DNA of 64,000 bases from Rotaria sordida. Lineage: Eukaryota; Rotifera; Eurotatoria; Philodinida; Philodinidae. The first letter of the stretch is position 1, and the number at the start of each line of letters is the position of its first letter. The DNA is taken from positions 62,001 to 126,000 of the forward strand of contig CAJNOL010000193.1 of the NCBI GenBank assembly GCA_905250125.1, written 5' to 3'. Positions 62,920 through 64,000 of the stretch are shown here, piece after piece. Both the position numbers and the translations under genes were made by a program. Under the pieces are notes generated by a model. The model had not been told where the DNA came from and did no database searches. It saw only the letters and a program-made list of their open reading frames with translations.

Positions 62920-62920
<1 letters not shown>

Positions 62921-62952
<32 letters not shown>
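62921..62952. repeat. AT/GT dinucleotide microsatellite
   Basis: An (AT)n run passes directly into (GT)n between the divergent clathrin light chain and the downstream gene. Confidence 0.9.
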
Positions 62953-63446
62953 TAGTAATAAACAAATAAGATATAGGAACTGAATAGATATGAAATAGTT
63001 CGTCTCATTTTTTTTTTCTTTCATTCGAATATGTTAGATATGAATTCATAAAGATAATATTTAGGCTTTTGTCATATGATACTATCAGTAATTGTTATTT
63101 AACAAATATATTTTTAATTGTACAAGTCAAAGAATATAATATTCAATTATTTTATTGTTTTGTTTTTATCTTATTCGTCTTTTGATACAAATAAACATGT
63201 CTCTATATATTCATCATAAAAAAAAATGCGTGAGAAGAAAAAAAATGCATGGTTATTTCCTTGTTTGTTCTAGAAAATGACTAATCGTATTCTTACCCAA
63301 CAGGAGAAAAGGATGACTCATACTACCTACATTATTATTTATTAAGAGCATATATAAGACATATAAAACGGTATGTTTTTTTCTCAATTATTTTATTCGT
63401 CTACGATTCTTCTAGATAGTATTAATCATTCAAATTTCTTCTAACT

Positions 63447-64000
63447 ATGTCCATTGTAAATTCATCTATCCATGCACATGAAGTATATTTAAAAAAATTT
63501 AGAATTCTTTTTGTTTTATTTAATAAAAATAAATTTTGTTTTGTTTTTTTTTTTTTTTTGTTATATTAGGATGACTCCGACATAACTATTATAAATCCTT
63601 CAATTGTACATGAACATAATGATGAGTATGTACCTATAATAACACGTTTAAAACAAGCTAATAATTCATCTGAAAATAGACAAGTAACAAATATTGAAAC
63701 AAATAAAAATCTTATTAAAAATGAAAGTATGGATGGTAGACATGATTATATATTAATTGATCATAATCCATATGCTAATGCTACACAACTTGAACAAATT
63801 TTAATATTTTATACACGTGATCTTAAACAAGAAACAAATACACAAATTGATTGTGATAAACAATTAATAATACGTTTAATGGATATTATTCGACCAGCAT
63901 ATACAAATGATGAAAAAAAACTTAATGAATTAGATAATATTGTGAAAGAAATAGCTTCATTACATGATAAACGACATATTGAACAAAAAGAAAAAATTGA
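63447..64000 (+). CDS. 5' part of an unidentified gene, possibly BORCS5-like
   Basis: Exon 1 (63447-63482, MSIVNSSIHAHE) joins in phase 0 to an exon from 63570 that stays open to the window end, giving about 155 residues so far. The first part is acidic and Asn-rich (DDSDITIINPS, DEYVPIITRL). A helical region then begins around DHNPYANATQLEQILIFYTRDL and continues through LIIRLMDIIRP, KKLNELDNIVKEI, ending in charged coiled coil. The order, an acidic DD-I start, a PIITRL segment and then a long helix, loosely recalls BORC subunit 5, which couples lysosomes to kinesin. There is no N-myristoylation signal (Gly2), which BORCS5 normally has. The identity is tentative. It faces away from the clathrin light chain, 647 bases apart. 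Confidence 0.7.

Overview
The window is AT-rich animal nuclear DNA with compact genes. Most introns are 50-100 bases with GT..AG ends, and a few of 1-3 kb are filled with repeats. The gene set is metazoan: peroxisome biogenesis, MICOS/bc1-type mitochondrial genes, clathrin, a SHARK tyrosine kinase and chitin-binding proteins. SHARK rules out a vertebrate. Base composition, short introns and N/I/T/Q-rich proteins suggest a rotifer, perhaps a bdelloid such as Rotaria. That placement is inference only.

Layout. 1-9.6 kb: a three-domain chitin-binding secreted protein (minus), a small unknown membrane protein (plus), then about 5 kb of AT-rich DNA with hairpin elements. 9.6-13 kb: a candidate secreted peptide precursor built from three tiny exons (minus), then a four-helix MARVEL-like protein (plus). 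13.4-15.1 kb: three short inverted-repeat elements in a row. 15.2-17.4 kb: a Band 7/SPFH membrane protein with a cysteine-rich insert, its longest intron made of a mariner-like element. 20.5-26.9 kb: FSP1/AIFM2-like oxidoreductase (plus), tail to tail 41 bases from a MAT2B homologue (minus), followed by PEX13 (minus), which carries a large hairpin element in an intron. 27-32.7 kb: gene-free with hairpin elements. 32.7-34.7 kb: a CD225/dispanin protein and the cytochrome bc1 subunit UQCR10/QCR9. 34.7-40.6 kb: a gene desert holding at least four inverted-repeat elements end to end. 40.7-46.1 kb: a glycogen-targeting PP1 regulatory subunit (PPP1R3 type) with a predicted N-terminal membrane helix. 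46-54 kb: repeats, including a 1.1 kb long-hairpin element with nested palindromes and a decayed piggyBac transposase. 54.2-61.4 kb: SHARK kinase, 18 exons, 777 aa. 61.6-62.8 kb: clathrin light chain with a tandem repeat and an assembly gap. 63.4 kb to the end: the start of a divergent gene that weakly resembles BORCS5.

The genes are housekeeping genes with no operon-like logic. FSP1 (CoQ reduction, lipid peroxide defence), UQCR10 (CoQ oxidation), PEX13, MAT2B and PPP1R3 are all metabolic, but nothing in the sequence links them functionally. The most unusual content is the set of short inverted-repeat DNA elements, several of which form families inside this window, and the candidate cystine-loop peptide precursor. 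All exon structures were assembled by hand from splice signals and phase. Each complete model closes in frame, apart from the gap in the clathrin light chain.
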